Shown here: piece after piece, positions 7,636 to 16,903 of the stretch
How positions within the stretch are numbered: position 1 is the stretch's first letter
How the letters are laid out: every line of letters begins with the position of its first letter
From: Arthrobacter sp. ISL-5
GTDB lineage: Bacteria > Actinomycetota > Actinomycetes > Actinomycetales > Micrococcaceae
DNA: 64,000 nt
Reading direction: 5' to 3'
Assembly (NCBI RefSeq): GCF_018613835.1
Contig: NZ_JAGGPM010000029.1
Coordinates: 124,001 to 188,000, forward strand
The notes under the pieces: generated by a model
What the model was told of the DNA's origin: nothing
What the model saw: only the letters and a program-made list of their open reading frames with translations
Databases searched by the model: none
Made by a program: the position numbers and the translations under genes

Positions 7636-10600
7636 GTGACTTTGACGCACCCACCCCAGCTCGCCGATCCTGTGATTGTTTCCCTTGTGGGCGTGACCTC
7701 GCTCAGTCGCGGCCGTACCTACGCGCGCAAGGGCGCCGTCTCAGGTGTCGAATGGAATCCCAAGAACCTGGAGCTGAAAGGAAAGATACAGGGCAACCGC
7801 AGCGCCCCCTACCGCACCAAAGTGTCGTTCAAGGACGGGATCAACGGTTTGCGTCTTGAATGGGGCGATTGCTCCTGCCCCATGCGCTTCAACTGCAAGC
7901 ATGTGGCCGCTCTGCTTCTGGAAATCAGCAGCGGCCCTGTCATGACACAGCCTGCCCTCCTTGACGTTCAGCCGGCTCCTTCCGGCGCCCACCCCCCGGT
8001 ACAGCCGACGCCGGCGCAGCGGGCCACGAAGCAACCCGCGCCAAGAAAGCCGCCCGCTCCCCGTGCTCAGGGAGCTGTTCAAAAGAAGGCACCTCCCTCT
8101 CCCTGGCAGGAGCAGATCCATTCCCTGCTTCACCCAGAGCCAGCCCCGGGATTCCCGGGTTTCGCTGGCGGGCAGGTCATCCGCGGCGCGAGCCGGCCAA
8201 CGCTGAGGCTCGGTGTGCAGCTGGACCTAAACGAATCCGCTTCCGGCCAGCCCGCCTGGTACCAGCTCGGACGCAGCAAACCCTGGCACAACGAATCCGC
8301 CCCGCCGGTCAGCCTGACCGCCAGGCCGGTGAAACAGAACTCCAAGGGCAAGTGGGTCATCGGCCAACTGCGCTGGGACACCTTCCGGCATTCGTACTAC
8401 GGATACCAACTCGATGAATTCAGTACGGAGCAGATCCGTTGGATGCGGACCTTTGCCGCAATCTACGCTGCCGAGGGCACGCAGGCACCGTCCACACACG
8501 TGCCGCTGGAGCGCTTCGACAGCCCGCTGCTTTGGCAGCTCCTTGGCCAAGCCGGCGAAATCGGTGTGGCGCTGGTGGCCGCAAAGTCCGGGGACGCCGT
8601 CGTGGTCCATGACCCTGTCAGCGTTTCACTGGACGTCCGCGCCCACAACGGCGGGCTGCGGCTGGCACCGCACGTCGGCGGCAGTGGCGCCGGTGATACT
8701 GCCGCGGACCACACCGCGATGGGCGTGATCGGCCAGCCTGGCCACGGACTGTTTTGGTGGGACACTGCCACGGGGCCAGGCACCAGCACGGCGGCCCGCG
8801 ATCTCCATCTGGCCCCGAGCAAGGCGCCAGTTCCCGACGCCGTCCGTCCGCTGATCCGCCACCGCACGGATCTGCTGGTTCCGGCCGCCGCCCGCGATTC
8901 CTTCCTGAGCGCCATCTTCCCGCAGCTGGCCCAGGCAGCAGACGTCATCTGCAGCGACGCCTCCGTGGAGCTGCCGCAGATCCTGCCGCCGGAGCTGGTG
9001 CTGACAGCCGCCCACGCGCCGGGTGTTCTGCAGCTTCAGTGGCACTGGGAGTACAGATCCGCCGGCACCGTCACGCGCCAACCGCTGCCCGGCACCGGCA
9101 CCGGTACCGACGCCGGCTACCGGGACCACACTTTCGAAACGCAGCTTCTGGCCCGGGCCGCGGCAGTTTTGGACGGGTTTCCGGCTGCCTGGCAGGAGCA
9201 GTTCCCGGACAAATCCTCCCTTCACCCGGGCAGCACCGAGCCAACCGTGCTCAGAAACGTCGCCGCCGCCCGGTTCACTACCGATGCACTGCCGGCGCTG
9301 GAACAGCTTGAGCACTGCCGCGTAATCACAACGGGCCAGGTGCCGGACTACAGCGAGCTCACGGAAACGCCGGTCATCGGCGTCAGCACCAAGGGAACGG
9401 ACGACGGCGACTGGTTCGATTTGGGCGTCACCGTCACCTTGGGCGGGGAAGATGTCCACTTCCAGCAGCTCTTCCATGCTCTGGCTGCCGGCGACGAACA
9501 CCTGATGCTGGCCAACGGCAACTACTTCCGGCTCGACCAGCCCGAGTTCCTCCAGCTGCGCCGTCTCATTGAAGAGGCCCGGGCTCTTCAGGACCACGAA
9601 GGTCCGCTGCGGATCAGCCGGTACCAGGCCGGGCTTTGGGGCGAGTTCGAGGAACTGGCAGCCACCGCCGAACAGGCCGACTCATGGCGGCGGAACGTCG
9701 GCGGGCTGCTTCGGTTCTCGGAGATTCAGGACGTGCCGCTGCCGGCCGGCCTCACCGCATCGCTGCGGCCGTACCAGCAGGACGGTTTCAACTGGCTGGC
9801 TTTCCTGTGGGGGCAGGGCCTGGGCGGCGTGCTCGCGGACGATATGGGCCTGGGCAAAACTTTGCAAGCCATCGCCCTGATCTGCCATGCGAAGAACGGC
9901 ATCGGCGCTCCGGACCGGGACGAAACTGCGCGCCACCCTTTCCTGGTGATCGCCCCTACATCGGTGGTGCCCAACTGGGCCGCGGAAATCGGACGGTTCG
10001 CCCCGGCGTTGCGCGTCACCGCCGTCACGGACACGCTGCAGCGCAGCGGGACGGATCTGGCGGCACTTACCGCCGGGTCCGACGTCGTGGTTGTTTCCTA
10101 TACGCTCTTCCGGCTCGACTATGAGGCCTACGCCGCACAGCAGTGGGCCGGTCTGGTGCTGGACGAGGCACAGTTCGTGAAGAACCCGGCCACCAAGGCC
10201 AGCCAGAATGCCCGCCGTTTTCCGGCCCCGTTCAAGCTCGCCATCACGGGCACGCCCATGGAGAACAACCTGATGGAACTGTGGTCCATGTTCGCGATCA
10301 CGGCCCCCGGGTTGTTCCCCTCTGCAAAGAATTTCGCCGAGTACTACCAGAAGCCGGTGGAGAAAGAGGGGGACGCGGAGAAACTCGCGCAATTACGACG
10401 GCGGGTCCGGCCGCTGATGATGCGGCGCACCAAGGAACTGGTCGCCAAGGATCTGCCCGCGAAGCAGGAACAGGTGCTGGAGCTGGATCTGGCGCCGCGG
10501 CACCGCACGATTTATCAGCGGCACCTGCAGCGCGAACGGCAGAAGGTTCTGGGGCTGATTGCCGACATGGACAAGAACCGCTTCGCGATCTTCAAGTCCC

Positions 10601-11172
10601 TCACCACGCTGCGGAGGCTCAGCCTGGACGCGTCCCTGGTGGACGAGAAATACGCGTCCGTCCCGTCCAGCAAGCTCGATGCCCTGCTGGAGCAGCTCGG
10701 CGACATCGTGGCCGAGGGACACCGCGCCCTGATCTTCAGCCAGTTCACCGGTTTCCTGGGCAAGGCCGCGGCACGGCTTGGTGCGGAAGGCATCGAGTAC
10801 GCCTACCTGGACGGCAGGACCCGCCGTCGTGCTGAGGTGATCGAGCGGTTCAAGTCCGGAAGCGCGCCGGTGTTCCTCATCAGCCTCAAAGCCGGTGGAT
10901 TCGGGCTGAACCTGACCGAGGCGGACTACGTATTCCTGCTGGACCCGTGGTGGAATCCCGCTTCAGAGGCGCAGGCCGTTGACCGCACCCACAGGATCGG
11001 CCAGGCCCGAAACGTCATGGTCTACCGGCTGGTGGCGAGGGACACCATCGAGGAGAAAGTCATGGCACTCAAGGAAAAGAAGGCCAAGCTGTTTACCGCG
11101 GTACTGGACGACGACGCGATGTTTTCCTCAGCACTGTCAGCAGAGGACGTGCGCGGTTTGTTCGAGGACTGA
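7636..11172 (+). CDS. SWIM zinc-finger SNF2/DEAD-box helicase
   Basis: A 1178-residue protein starting at GTG 7636. A SWIM zinc finger lies near the N-terminus (C79, C81, C87, H89), followed by a proline-rich linker (about 115-160) and a long region of the bacterial SNF2-associated type. The Swi2/Snf2 ATPase fills the C-terminal third: Walker A with D-D-M-G-L-G-K-T near 736, motif II D-E-A-Q near 841, and helicase motifs V-VI with S-L-K-A-G-G-F-G-L-N-L-T and R-T-H-R-I-G-Q near 1116. Such proteins translocate on double-stranded DNA and remodel nucleoprotein, probably in repair or transcription recycling. It is a single-gene unit ended by the hairpin at 11205-11235. The exact role is unknown. 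Confidence 0.92.
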   Translation: MTLTHPPQLADPVIVSLVGVTSLSRGRTYARKGAVSGVEWNPKNLELKGKIQGNRSAPYRTKVSFKDGINGLRLEWGDCSCPMRFNCKHVAALLLEISSGPVMTQPALLDVQPAPSGAHPPVQPTPAQRATKQPAPRKPPAPRAQGAVQKKAPPSPWQEQIHSLLHPEPAPGFPGFAGGQVIRGASRPTLRLGVQLDLNESASGQPAWYQLGRSKPWHNESAPPVSLTARPVKQNSKGKWVIGQLRWDTFRHSYYGYQLDEFSTEQIRWMRTFAAIYAAEGTQAPSTHVPLERFDSPLLWQLLGQAGEIGVALVAAKSGDAVVVHDPVSVSLDVRAHNGGLRLAPHVGGSGAGDTAADHTAMGVIGQPGHGLFWWDTATGPGTSTAARDLHLAPSKAPVPDAVRPLIRHRTDLLVPAAARDSFLSAIFPQLAQAADVICSDASVELPQILPPELVLTAAHAPGVLQLQWHWEYRSAGTVTRQPLPGTGTGTDAGYRDHTFETQLLARAAAVLDGFPAAWQEQFPDKSSLHPGSTEPTVLRNVAAARFTTDALPALEQLEHCRVITTGQVPDYSELTETPVIGVSTKGTDDGDWFDLGVTVTLGGEDVHFQQLFHALAAGDEHLMLANGNYFRLDQPEFLQLRRLIEEARALQDHEGPLRISRYQAGLWGEFEELAATAEQADSWRRNVGGLLRFSEIQDVPLPAGLTASLRPYQQDGFNWLAFLWGQGLGGVLADDMGLGKTLQAIALICHAKNGIGAPDRDETARHPFLVIAPTSVVPNWAAEIGRFAPALRVTAVTDTLQRSGTDLAALTAGSDVVVVSYTLFRLDYEAYAAQQWAGLVLDEAQFVKNPATKASQNARRFPAPFKLAITGTPMENNLMELWSMFAITAPGLFPSAKNFAEYYQKPVEKEGDAEKLAQLRRRVRPLMMRRTKELVAKDLPAKQEQVLELDLAPRHRTIYQRHLQRERQKVLGLIADMDKNRFAIFKSLTTLRRLSLDASLVDEKYASVPSSKLDALLEQLGDIVAEGHRALIFSQFTGFLGKAAARLGAEGIEYAYLDGRTRRRAEVIERFKSGSAPVFLISLKAGGFGLNLTEADYVFLLDPWWNPASEAQAVDRTHRIGQARNVMVYRLVARDTIEEKVMALKEKKAKLFTAVLDDDAMFSSALSAEDVRGLFED

Positions 11173-11204
11173 CACAGGTACCGACGTCCGGGCCCGCCCG
11201 GCCC

Positions 11205-11235
11205 CTGAGGCAGGGTCTGACAGACCCTGCCTCAG
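11205..11235 (+). terminator. hairpin after the SNF2 helicase gene
   Basis: A perfect inverted repeat: CTGAGGCAGGGTCTG at 11205-11219 and its complement at 11221-11235, 33 nt after the stop. The next T-rich run is weak (GTCCCTTAAAT). It most likely ends helicase transcription. Confidence 0.8.
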
Positions 11236-11303
11236 GTCCCTTAAATCAGGTAACTTGTGGTGAGGAACCCGGCAATCGGCGCCGTACCCCTCCCTCCCCT
11301 TGA

Positions 11304-12554
11304 ATGGATCCCTCCCCCATGTCTTCCGCGATTCCCGCGCCCGAACCTCGACGCTTCCCGCTCGCCGCGATGCTGGTCCTGGCCACCATCGCCTTCACCG
11401 CCATCACCACCGAGCTGCTGCCCTCTGGTCTGCTGCCCCAGGTCAGCGACGGCCTGAACGTGTCCGAGCCGGTGGCCGGCTACCTCGCCGCCGCCTACGC
11501 CGCCGTGATCGTGGTCACCGTGATCCCGGCCGCACGGCTGCTGGCCAGGATTCCGCGGAAGACCCTGCTCGTCTCACTCGTCCTCACGTTCGCGCTCAGC
11601 AACGTCCTCGTCGGCGTCGCACCCAACTTCACCGCGGCCATGGGCGCACGACTTGTCGGCGGCCTGGCGCACGGCCTGCTCTGGACCACCATGGCGCCGT
11701 TCGTATCGCGGGTGGTGCCGGCCGACAAGGTGGGCAAGGCCCTGGCCATCGTCTTCAGCGGCAACAGTCTCGGCATGGCCATCGGAGCGCCGGTGGGCAC
11801 CGCGCTCGGTGGGCTCCTCGGCTGGCGCGCGTCCTTCCTCCTCCTGGCCGGCTTCGGCCTGCTCCTGACCGGCCTGGCTGTCTGGCTGCTGCCGCAGGTC
11901 CGCAGGATCCCCGACGCTGTCCGCCCCTCGATGCGCAAGGCCATCGCCCAGCCCGGCGTGAAATCCGTGGCCATCGCGTGGCCGCTGCTGGTCCTGGCCC
12001 ACTTCGCGCTCTTCACGTACATCGCGCCGTTCATTCGCGAAGCCGGCCTTCCCGACCACGCCATCAGCCTCTCCCTCACCGTCCTCGGCGTCTCCGGCCT
12101 CATCGGCATCTGGGTTGCGGGCATCACCGTGGACTCCCGGCCCCGCCGTTCGCTGATCATTACGACGGCGGCAGTCGCCGTCGCGATGCTCCTCCTGCCG
12201 TTCGGCGGCGGAACCATTCCCGGCGCCATGGTCCTCATGACGGTGTGGGGCGCCGGCCTCGGCGCGGTCGGCATCTACAACCAGTCCGCCATCCTCCGCG
12301 CCGGCCGCGAGTACAGGGAGGCCGCCAACGGCCTCACGGTCTTGACCATCCAGCTCGGCATCACCGTCGGAGCCCTCTACGGTTCCGCCGCCCTGGTCCT
12401 GGCCGGTCCGCTCCTGGTCCCCGTCGCGGCGGCCCTGCCGGTCGTCGTCGCTCTCGTGATCACGCTGGCCGGCCGGAAGCACGCCTACCCGCCCGGCCGC
12501 AAAGAGCGCGAATGGTCCGAGCGGGAAGCCACCGAGCCGGCGCTCCAGCACTAG
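11304..12554 (+). CDS. MFS transporter, DHA1-type exporter
   Basis: A 416-residue membrane protein with about 12 transmembrane helices and a charged C-terminal tail. It starts with a proline-rich N-terminus and then a first helix M-L-V-L-A-T-I-A-F-T-A-I-T-T-E-L-L-P, which is characteristic of the AraJ/YdhP/Cmx-like DHA1 efflux family (T-E-x-L-P motif). R-R-S-L-I-I after helix 8 is the second cytoplasmic-loop signature. Substrates in this family include sugars, purine analogues and chloramphenicol-type drugs; the substrate here is not predictable. A related but broken copy lies at 15357-16203. The two share long nearly identical DNA, so the pair arose by recent duplication or recombination. 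Confidence 0.88.
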   Translation: MDPSPMSSAIPAPEPRRFPLAAMLVLATIAFTAITTELLPSGLLPQVSDGLNVSEPVAGYLAAAYAAVIVVTVIPAARLLARIPRKTLLVSLVLTFALSNVLVGVAPNFTAAMGARLVGGLAHGLLWTTMAPFVSRVVPADKVGKALAIVFSGNSLGMAIGAPVGTALGGLLGWRASFLLLAGFGLLLTGLAVWLLPQVRRIPDAVRPSMRKAIAQPGVKSVAIAWPLLVLAHFALFTYIAPFIREAGLPDHAISLSLTVLGVSGLIGIWVAGITVDSRPRRSLIITTAAVAVAMLLLPFGGGTIPGAMVLMTVWGAGLGAVGIYNQSAILRAGREYREAANGLTVLTIQLGITVGALYGSAALVLAGPLLVPVAAALPVVVALVITLAGRKHAYPPGRKEREWSEREATEPALQH

Positions 12555-12642
12555 CGACACCCGCACCGCGGCCGCCGGGCGCACACCGACTACACTCTCA
12601 ACTCAGAAGAACCGCTTTACCTTGCCCCCACTTCAGGAGCCG

Positions 12643-13309
12643 ATGGTAGACAACGAGATTCAGCTGATCAGTGCTGGCGAGGGCTTGGCCGTCATCGGGA
12701 ACAAGACGGCTGCCGAGAGCTTCCTCGATTGGGTGGGACCGATCTTGGTCGTGCTCTCCATCTTCTTCACGGCTTCGCCAAGACGGCCGAGGAAGCAGAG
12801 TCCCAGGTTCTGGAGTTGCTCGCCGTTGTGGCTCGTTGCCTCGAACTACAGGACGGGCTCGACGTGGTGCGACTGGACCCGATGCTGGACGCGTCTCCGG
12901 CTGATCCGGACGTGCTTCGGCTCGTGCTGAAGGATGACCGGCAGGAGCGGCGGGAAGACATCTCGACGATCACCAAAGGTTTGATGGCCCGCATGAATGC
13001 GGCTGCTGCCACGGCCAACTCGAATGTGCTGCTGTACCCGCGCAAGTCCCGGGCTGTGGTGGGCTCCATCAAGCATGTCGGGATCGCCGTCGATGACTTC
13101 CCGGCCCGCTGGGAATCGAGCCCGGTCGAGATTCATTGGAGACGACACGATTGTGGGACGCGGCCAGGGACCCAGGGCAATGGACGAACGCGGTCAAGGA
13201 GGCGGGGCCCAAGGTGCTTACAGCAGTGGCAGGCCTCGTAGCTGTGGGGTTTGGGCGGGAGGCCTCGCCGGTCGGGATAATGAAGAACGCGACCAAGAGC
13301 GGTGAGTGA
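12643..13309 (+). pseudogene. unidentified gene broken by two frameshifts
   Basis: The reading begins at ATG 12643 (V-D-N-E-I-Q-L-I-S-A-G-E-G). It shifts frame near 12770 into K-T-A-E-E-A-E-S-Q-V-L-E-L-L-A, and again near 13130-13150 into L-W-D-A-A-R-D-P-G-Q-W, ending at TGA 13307-13309 with V-G-I-M-K-N-A-T-K-S-G-E. Joined together, these make a plausible protein of about 220 residues, with a hydrophobic patch near the C-terminus (V-L-T-A-V-A-G-L-V-A-V-G-F). No single frame carries it. Either it is decaying or the assembly has two indel errors. I do not recognise the family. Confidence 0.6.
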
Positions 13310-14194
13310 GCGCCACCCCGAGGCGAGGCACGGGCGGGCGGATTCGGCGGTGGTCATGCAAGCAGCGTCACTATTCCGACTGCCTTCGTTTGGGGTGCAC
13401 TCCAGCGAGTAAGAATCATAAGAGGAGCCACGAAACCTCAGGATCGGCTCAAGAAAGCCCGAATGTTGGCTGAGGATTAGCCCAGCACCGCAATTGTGGC
13501 CGGAAAAGCAAATAGGCTCATTCTCGACGAGGTTGTAGCGACACCGGGCTCATTGGTGAATGTCCGCAATCCGGCCGGATATCAGAATTGATGGGATGAC
13601 CTCCTTGACCGACTGGCAGTCCGAAAGAAGCAACTTGCACGCAAAACTGGGGGCATCACTCGTGACCGAAAATAATCCCTCCCAAGGGATTCCTGAAAGG
13701 CCGGCAGCGCCGCCTAACCTTCGAACAGTAGAGCACCTGCCAACAGGTCCTGCTGATAGCCAAGCTTCCCACTCGAAGATGGGCCATAAAGCCGTTCTTC
13801 CAGGTTCCGGATGAAAGGCTTTGGTCTCGCAAGGGAATCCGGAAAAGTTCAAGTGTGGCTCCTGCGGTTGGGAGCAACAAGACGGCCCGGACGCCCAGAA
13901 GGCTGGCATGGTGTTGGAGGGACATCGAACCTGGTAAATATCGCACTACTTCCGATGTCACCGGGTGGCTGCTACTGGGGGATTTACCGTAATGGCTCCA
14001 ACGGCGCCCCATATTCTTGACAGTGAAATCGTCTCCGGCGGCCGCCGTTCAGTGACCTCTCGGCAGGTCAGGACCTCAAAACCTCTCGCTGTGGTTCGTG
14101 GCTGAAACAGTAACTGCCACAACACCTTACCGACTTCAGCTTGCAATCTGGCGAAGCCGAAATTTGAACAGACTAATAGAAATATGGGGAACAA
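13310..14194. other. 885-bp region without a convincing gene
   Basis: The base composition is less GC-rich than the surroundings. No open frame has good start signals. One short plus-strand stretch at about 13824-13932 translates as N-P-E-K-F-K-C-G-S-C-G-W-E, a CxxC zinc-ribbon-like fragment that runs to a stop. It may be the tail of a lost gene. The last ~100 bp probably hold the promoter for the DUF4352 gene. Confidence 0.4.
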
Positions 14195-15088
14195 ATGTCA
14201 CATCAACAGGGTTACCAGCAGACGGCACCGGGGCAGCCTGAGCAGCCACCTCTCGGGCAGCCGGGTTATGGTCCGCCAACACAGACGCGCACGCCCCGGC
14301 CAGCGAAGGCGAAGAAGCAATCGAACGTCGTCGGGCTCATCGCGCTTATCGCAGCGGCGCTCGGGTTCATTTTCGCCTGCATCCCCGGTGCACTCATCAT
14401 TGGCTGGATACTGCTGCCGATCGCATTCGTTCTGGCTATCGTTTCACTCTTTTTGAAAGACAAGGTCAAGTGGACGGGCGTCACCGCCCTGATCGTCTCT
14501 ATCGTGGGCACGATCGTAGGGTTTACCGTGTTCTTTGCCGTTGTCGGAACATCGTTTGACAACGCTTTCGGCAGCGGCGACACAACAATCGCCGCACCGT
14601 CTGGCGATGCAGGTACGAACGACCAGGCAGCAGCAAAGGAAGATCCTGCCGCCAAAGCCGGAACCCGTGAGAACCCGTCCCCGATAGGCTCGGTTGTAGC
14701 GTCTGACGACTGGCGCGTCGTAATCAACTCTGTCACCCTCGCCGCCACGGATGCCGTTGTCGCGGCCAACCAATTCAATGAGCGGCCGGCCAAGGGGTCA
14801 CAGTACATCTTGGTGAACTACTCCGCTACCTATATCGGCGATGACCCTGACGGGCAGATGCCTGCCTTTGTCTCAATCGAGTACGTCACAGCGAACGGCA
14901 CGACTGTCAATGGACTCGACAAGCTCGTTGCCGCACCAAAGCCCATCGACACCACGAGCACGCTCTACAAGGACGGCACCGCAACGGGCAACACCGCCAT
15001 CGAAGTGCCGACCGCCACTGCTGGCCAGGGCGTCCTCGCAGTCAGGCCGGGCATGCTGGCCGACAAAGTTTTCGTAGCCGTCAAGTAG
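14195..15088 (+). CDS. DUF4190/DUF4352-like membrane protein
   Basis: A 297-residue protein. It has a Q/P/G-rich cytoplasmic N-terminus (residues 1-45), two or three hydrophobic segments (about 47-75, 78-90 and 98-125), a linker rich in A, D and K, and an extracytoplasmic C-terminal domain of the DUF4352/telomeric-repeat-like immunoglobulin fold. That domain contains A-A-N-Q-F-N-E-R-P-A-K-G-S-Q-Y-I-L-V-N, the segment shared with the broken gene at 51651-51900. Such proteins sit at the actinobacterial surface and have no assigned activity. It is monocistronic, with a hairpin after the stop. Confidence 0.8.
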   Translation: MSHQQGYQQTAPGQPEQPPLGQPGYGPPTQTRTPRPAKAKKQSNVVGLIALIAAALGFIFACIPGALIIGWILLPIAFVLAIVSLFLKDKVKWTGVTALIVSIVGTIVGFTVFFAVVGTSFDNAFGSGDTTIAAPSGDAGTNDQAAAKEDPAAKAGTRENPSPIGSVVASDDWRVVINSVTLAATDAVVAANQFNERPAKGSQYILVNYSATYIGDDPDGQMPAFVSIEYVTANGTTVNGLDKLVAAPKPIDTTSTLYKDGTATGNTAIEVPTATAGQGVLAVRPGMLADKVFVAVK

Positions 15089-15104
15089 CACTCCTAAGGA
15101 AAGT

Positions 15105-15199
15105 GCAAAGCCCCCAGTAGATTGAACCGACCTCCAGAAGTAGAACTGAATTTCTCAGTCCAGCTTTGGGGGGCAGTTCACATCATTAGGGGGCTTTGC
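15105..15199. terminator. split terminator hairpin with an IS-end-like insertion in its loop
   Basis: GCAAAGCCCCC at 15105-15115 pairs perfectly with GGGGGCTTTGC at 15189-15199. The loop holds a 58-bp imperfect inverted repeat (15123-15180) that begins TGAACC and ends GGTTCA-like (GCAGTTCA). The outer stem looks like the terminator of the DUF4352 gene; the inner part resembles the two ends of an IS3-family element. Confidence 0.55.
15123..15180. mobile_element. 58-bp IS3-like paired-end remnant
   Basis: The left end TGAACCGACCTCCAGAAGT and the inverted right end TGAACTGCCCCCCAAAGCT match at most positions and have the TGAAC-x-G-x-CC pattern common at IS3-family termini. Nothing lies between them but a few AT-rich bases, so any transposase is gone. 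No clear target duplication is visible. Confidence 0.45.
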
Positions 15200-15356
15200 C
15201 GCGCTTGGAGGGAGCCGCAGCGACCCTGTCTGACATCACGCGCTCTCTCGCGACGGCAAGTGACGCTGGCCTCGCGCCCCACACTGAGTCCGTGATGATG
15301 GAGTCCACGGCTCCGCCTTGCAATCGCGTTCGTGATTGCGCCGGCCATCGAGCACG

Positions 15357-16203
15357 CCGGCTGGTCCCGGCCGACAAAGTGGGCAAGGTTCTGGCCATCT
15401 TCTTCAGCGGCAACAGCCTGGGCATGGCCATCGGGGCGCCCGTGGGCACCGTGCTCGGCGGGCTCCTCGGCTGGCGCGCGTCCTTCCTTTTCTTGGCCGG
15501 CTTCGGCCTGCTCCTGACCGGACTGGCTCTCTGGCTGCTGCCGCAGGTCCGGAGGATCCCCGATGCCGTCCGCCCCTCGATGCGCAAGGCCGTCGCCCAG
15601 CCCGGCGTGAAGTCCGTGGCCATCGCCTGCCCGCTGCTGGTCCTGGCCCACTTCGCGCTGTTCACGTATATCGCGCCGTTCATTCGCGAAGCCGGCCTTC
15701 CCGACTACGCCATTAGCCTCTCCCTCACCATCCTCGGCATTTCCGGCCTCATCGGAATCTGGATCGCCGGCATCACCGTGGACTCCCGGCCCCGCCGTTC
15801 GCTCAGCATCACGACGGCGGCGATCGCCGTCGCGATGCTGGTCCTTCCGCTCGGTGGTGGAACCATTCCCGGCGCCATGGTCCTCATGACGGTGTGGGGC
15901 GCCGGCCTGGGCGCGATCGGCATCTACAACCAGTCCGCCATCCTCCGCGCCGGGCGCGAGAAACAGGGAAGCCGCCAACGGCCTCACCGTCCTGACCATC
16001 CAGCTCGGCATCACCGTCGGAGCCCTCTACGGTTCCGCCGCCCTGGTCCTGGCCGGTCCGCTCCTGGTCCCCGTCGCGGCGGCCTGCCGGTCGTCGTCGC
16101 TCTCGTGATCACGCTGGCCGGCCGGAAGCACGCCTACCCGGCCGGCCCCAAGGAGGCCGGCTGGGCGGAAGCCGAGCGCAAGGAAACGGTACGCCAGCAC
16201 TAA
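15357..16203 (+). pseudogene. truncated, double-frameshifted second copy of the DHA1 MFS transporter
   Basis: From L-V-P-A-D-K-V-G-K onward this is nearly identical to the intact exporter at 11304-12554, but the first ~134 residues are missing. At about 15958 an extra base (GAGAAACAGG instead of GAGTACAGG) shifts the frame, and a missing C near 16084 restores it, scrambling about 40 residues that should form the last helices. Upstream, a short stretch reading R-L-A-I-A-F-V-I-A-P-A-I-E-H-A-G-W comes from some other membrane gene. The product cannot be a working 12-helix transporter. Confidence 0.85.
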
Positions 16204-16277
16204 CAGGAGGTCCCGCCGTCGTCATCAAACCGCAGCGGCGCGCGGAGGAAGTTCCTTGTCAGGGCCGAATTGAAAGC

Positions 16278-16861
16278 ATGACCCTCACGACGTTCGCGCT
16301 CATCCGCCATGGCCAGACCGACTGGAATGCGCAGCGCCGGCTGCAGGGATCCACTGACATACCGTTGAACGACGTCGGCCGCGGCCAGGCGCGGGATGCC
16401 GTCGTCACCCTGTCGGTTACGAATGGGACGCCATCGTGTCCTCGCCATTGAGCCGCGCCGCGGAAACCGCAGACCCGATCGCTGCCGGGCTCGGACTCAA
16501 TGTGGCCCGGCGCGTGCCGGAGCTCACCGAGCGCAGCTTCGGACCTGCGGAAGGCCTGCAGACCGGCCCCGAACTGGACGCACTGCGCATTCCCGGTGGA
16601 TTCCGCGATGCCGAAAGCGAGGACGAGGCAGCCTGCCGCGGGCTGGCCGCGCTGGAGGCACTGGCCGAGGAGTTCCGCGGCCGCCGCCTACTGGTGGTCG
16701 CCCACGGTACCCTCCTCCGCGTCAGCCTCAGCCGCGCCATCGGCCGTACCTTGCAGAGCATCGACAACGCCGTGCTCAACCTGGCCCACCACCACGCCGT
16801 CGACGGCTGGCAGCTCGAATACCTGAACGGCGAGCGGGTGATGACGCCTGCCCACAACTGA
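16278..16861 (+). pseudogene. histidine phosphatase (phosphoglycerate mutase-like) with a frameshift
   Basis: The gene starts at ATG 16278 with L-I-R-H-G-Q-T-D-W-N, the catalytic RHG motif of the histidine phosphatase superfamily. It keeps frame to about 16405, where a one-base change shifts it into E-W-D-A-I-V-S-S-P-L-S-R-A and on through the second catalytic histidine in V-V-A-H-G-T to the TGA ending at 16861. Both halves are well conserved and together give the usual ~195 residues. It is either a recent inactivating indel or a sequencing error. If intact, the enzyme would be a cytoplasmic phosphatase of the GpmB/CobC group with unknown substrate. Confidence 0.8.
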
Positions 16862-16903
16862 CCAGCTTTGGAGCGGCTCGGGTGACCCCCCGCCGCCACC
16901 CAC

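Noticed and set aside
11300..12649. 449-codon frame overlapping the MFS gene
   Set aside because: Arginine/proline/histidine-rich translation; a +2 shadow of the real transporter frame.
13560..13814. 84-codon plus-strand frame in the 13.3-14.2 kb gap
   Set aside because: No ribosome site, no homology I recognise, and the opposite strand is equally open.
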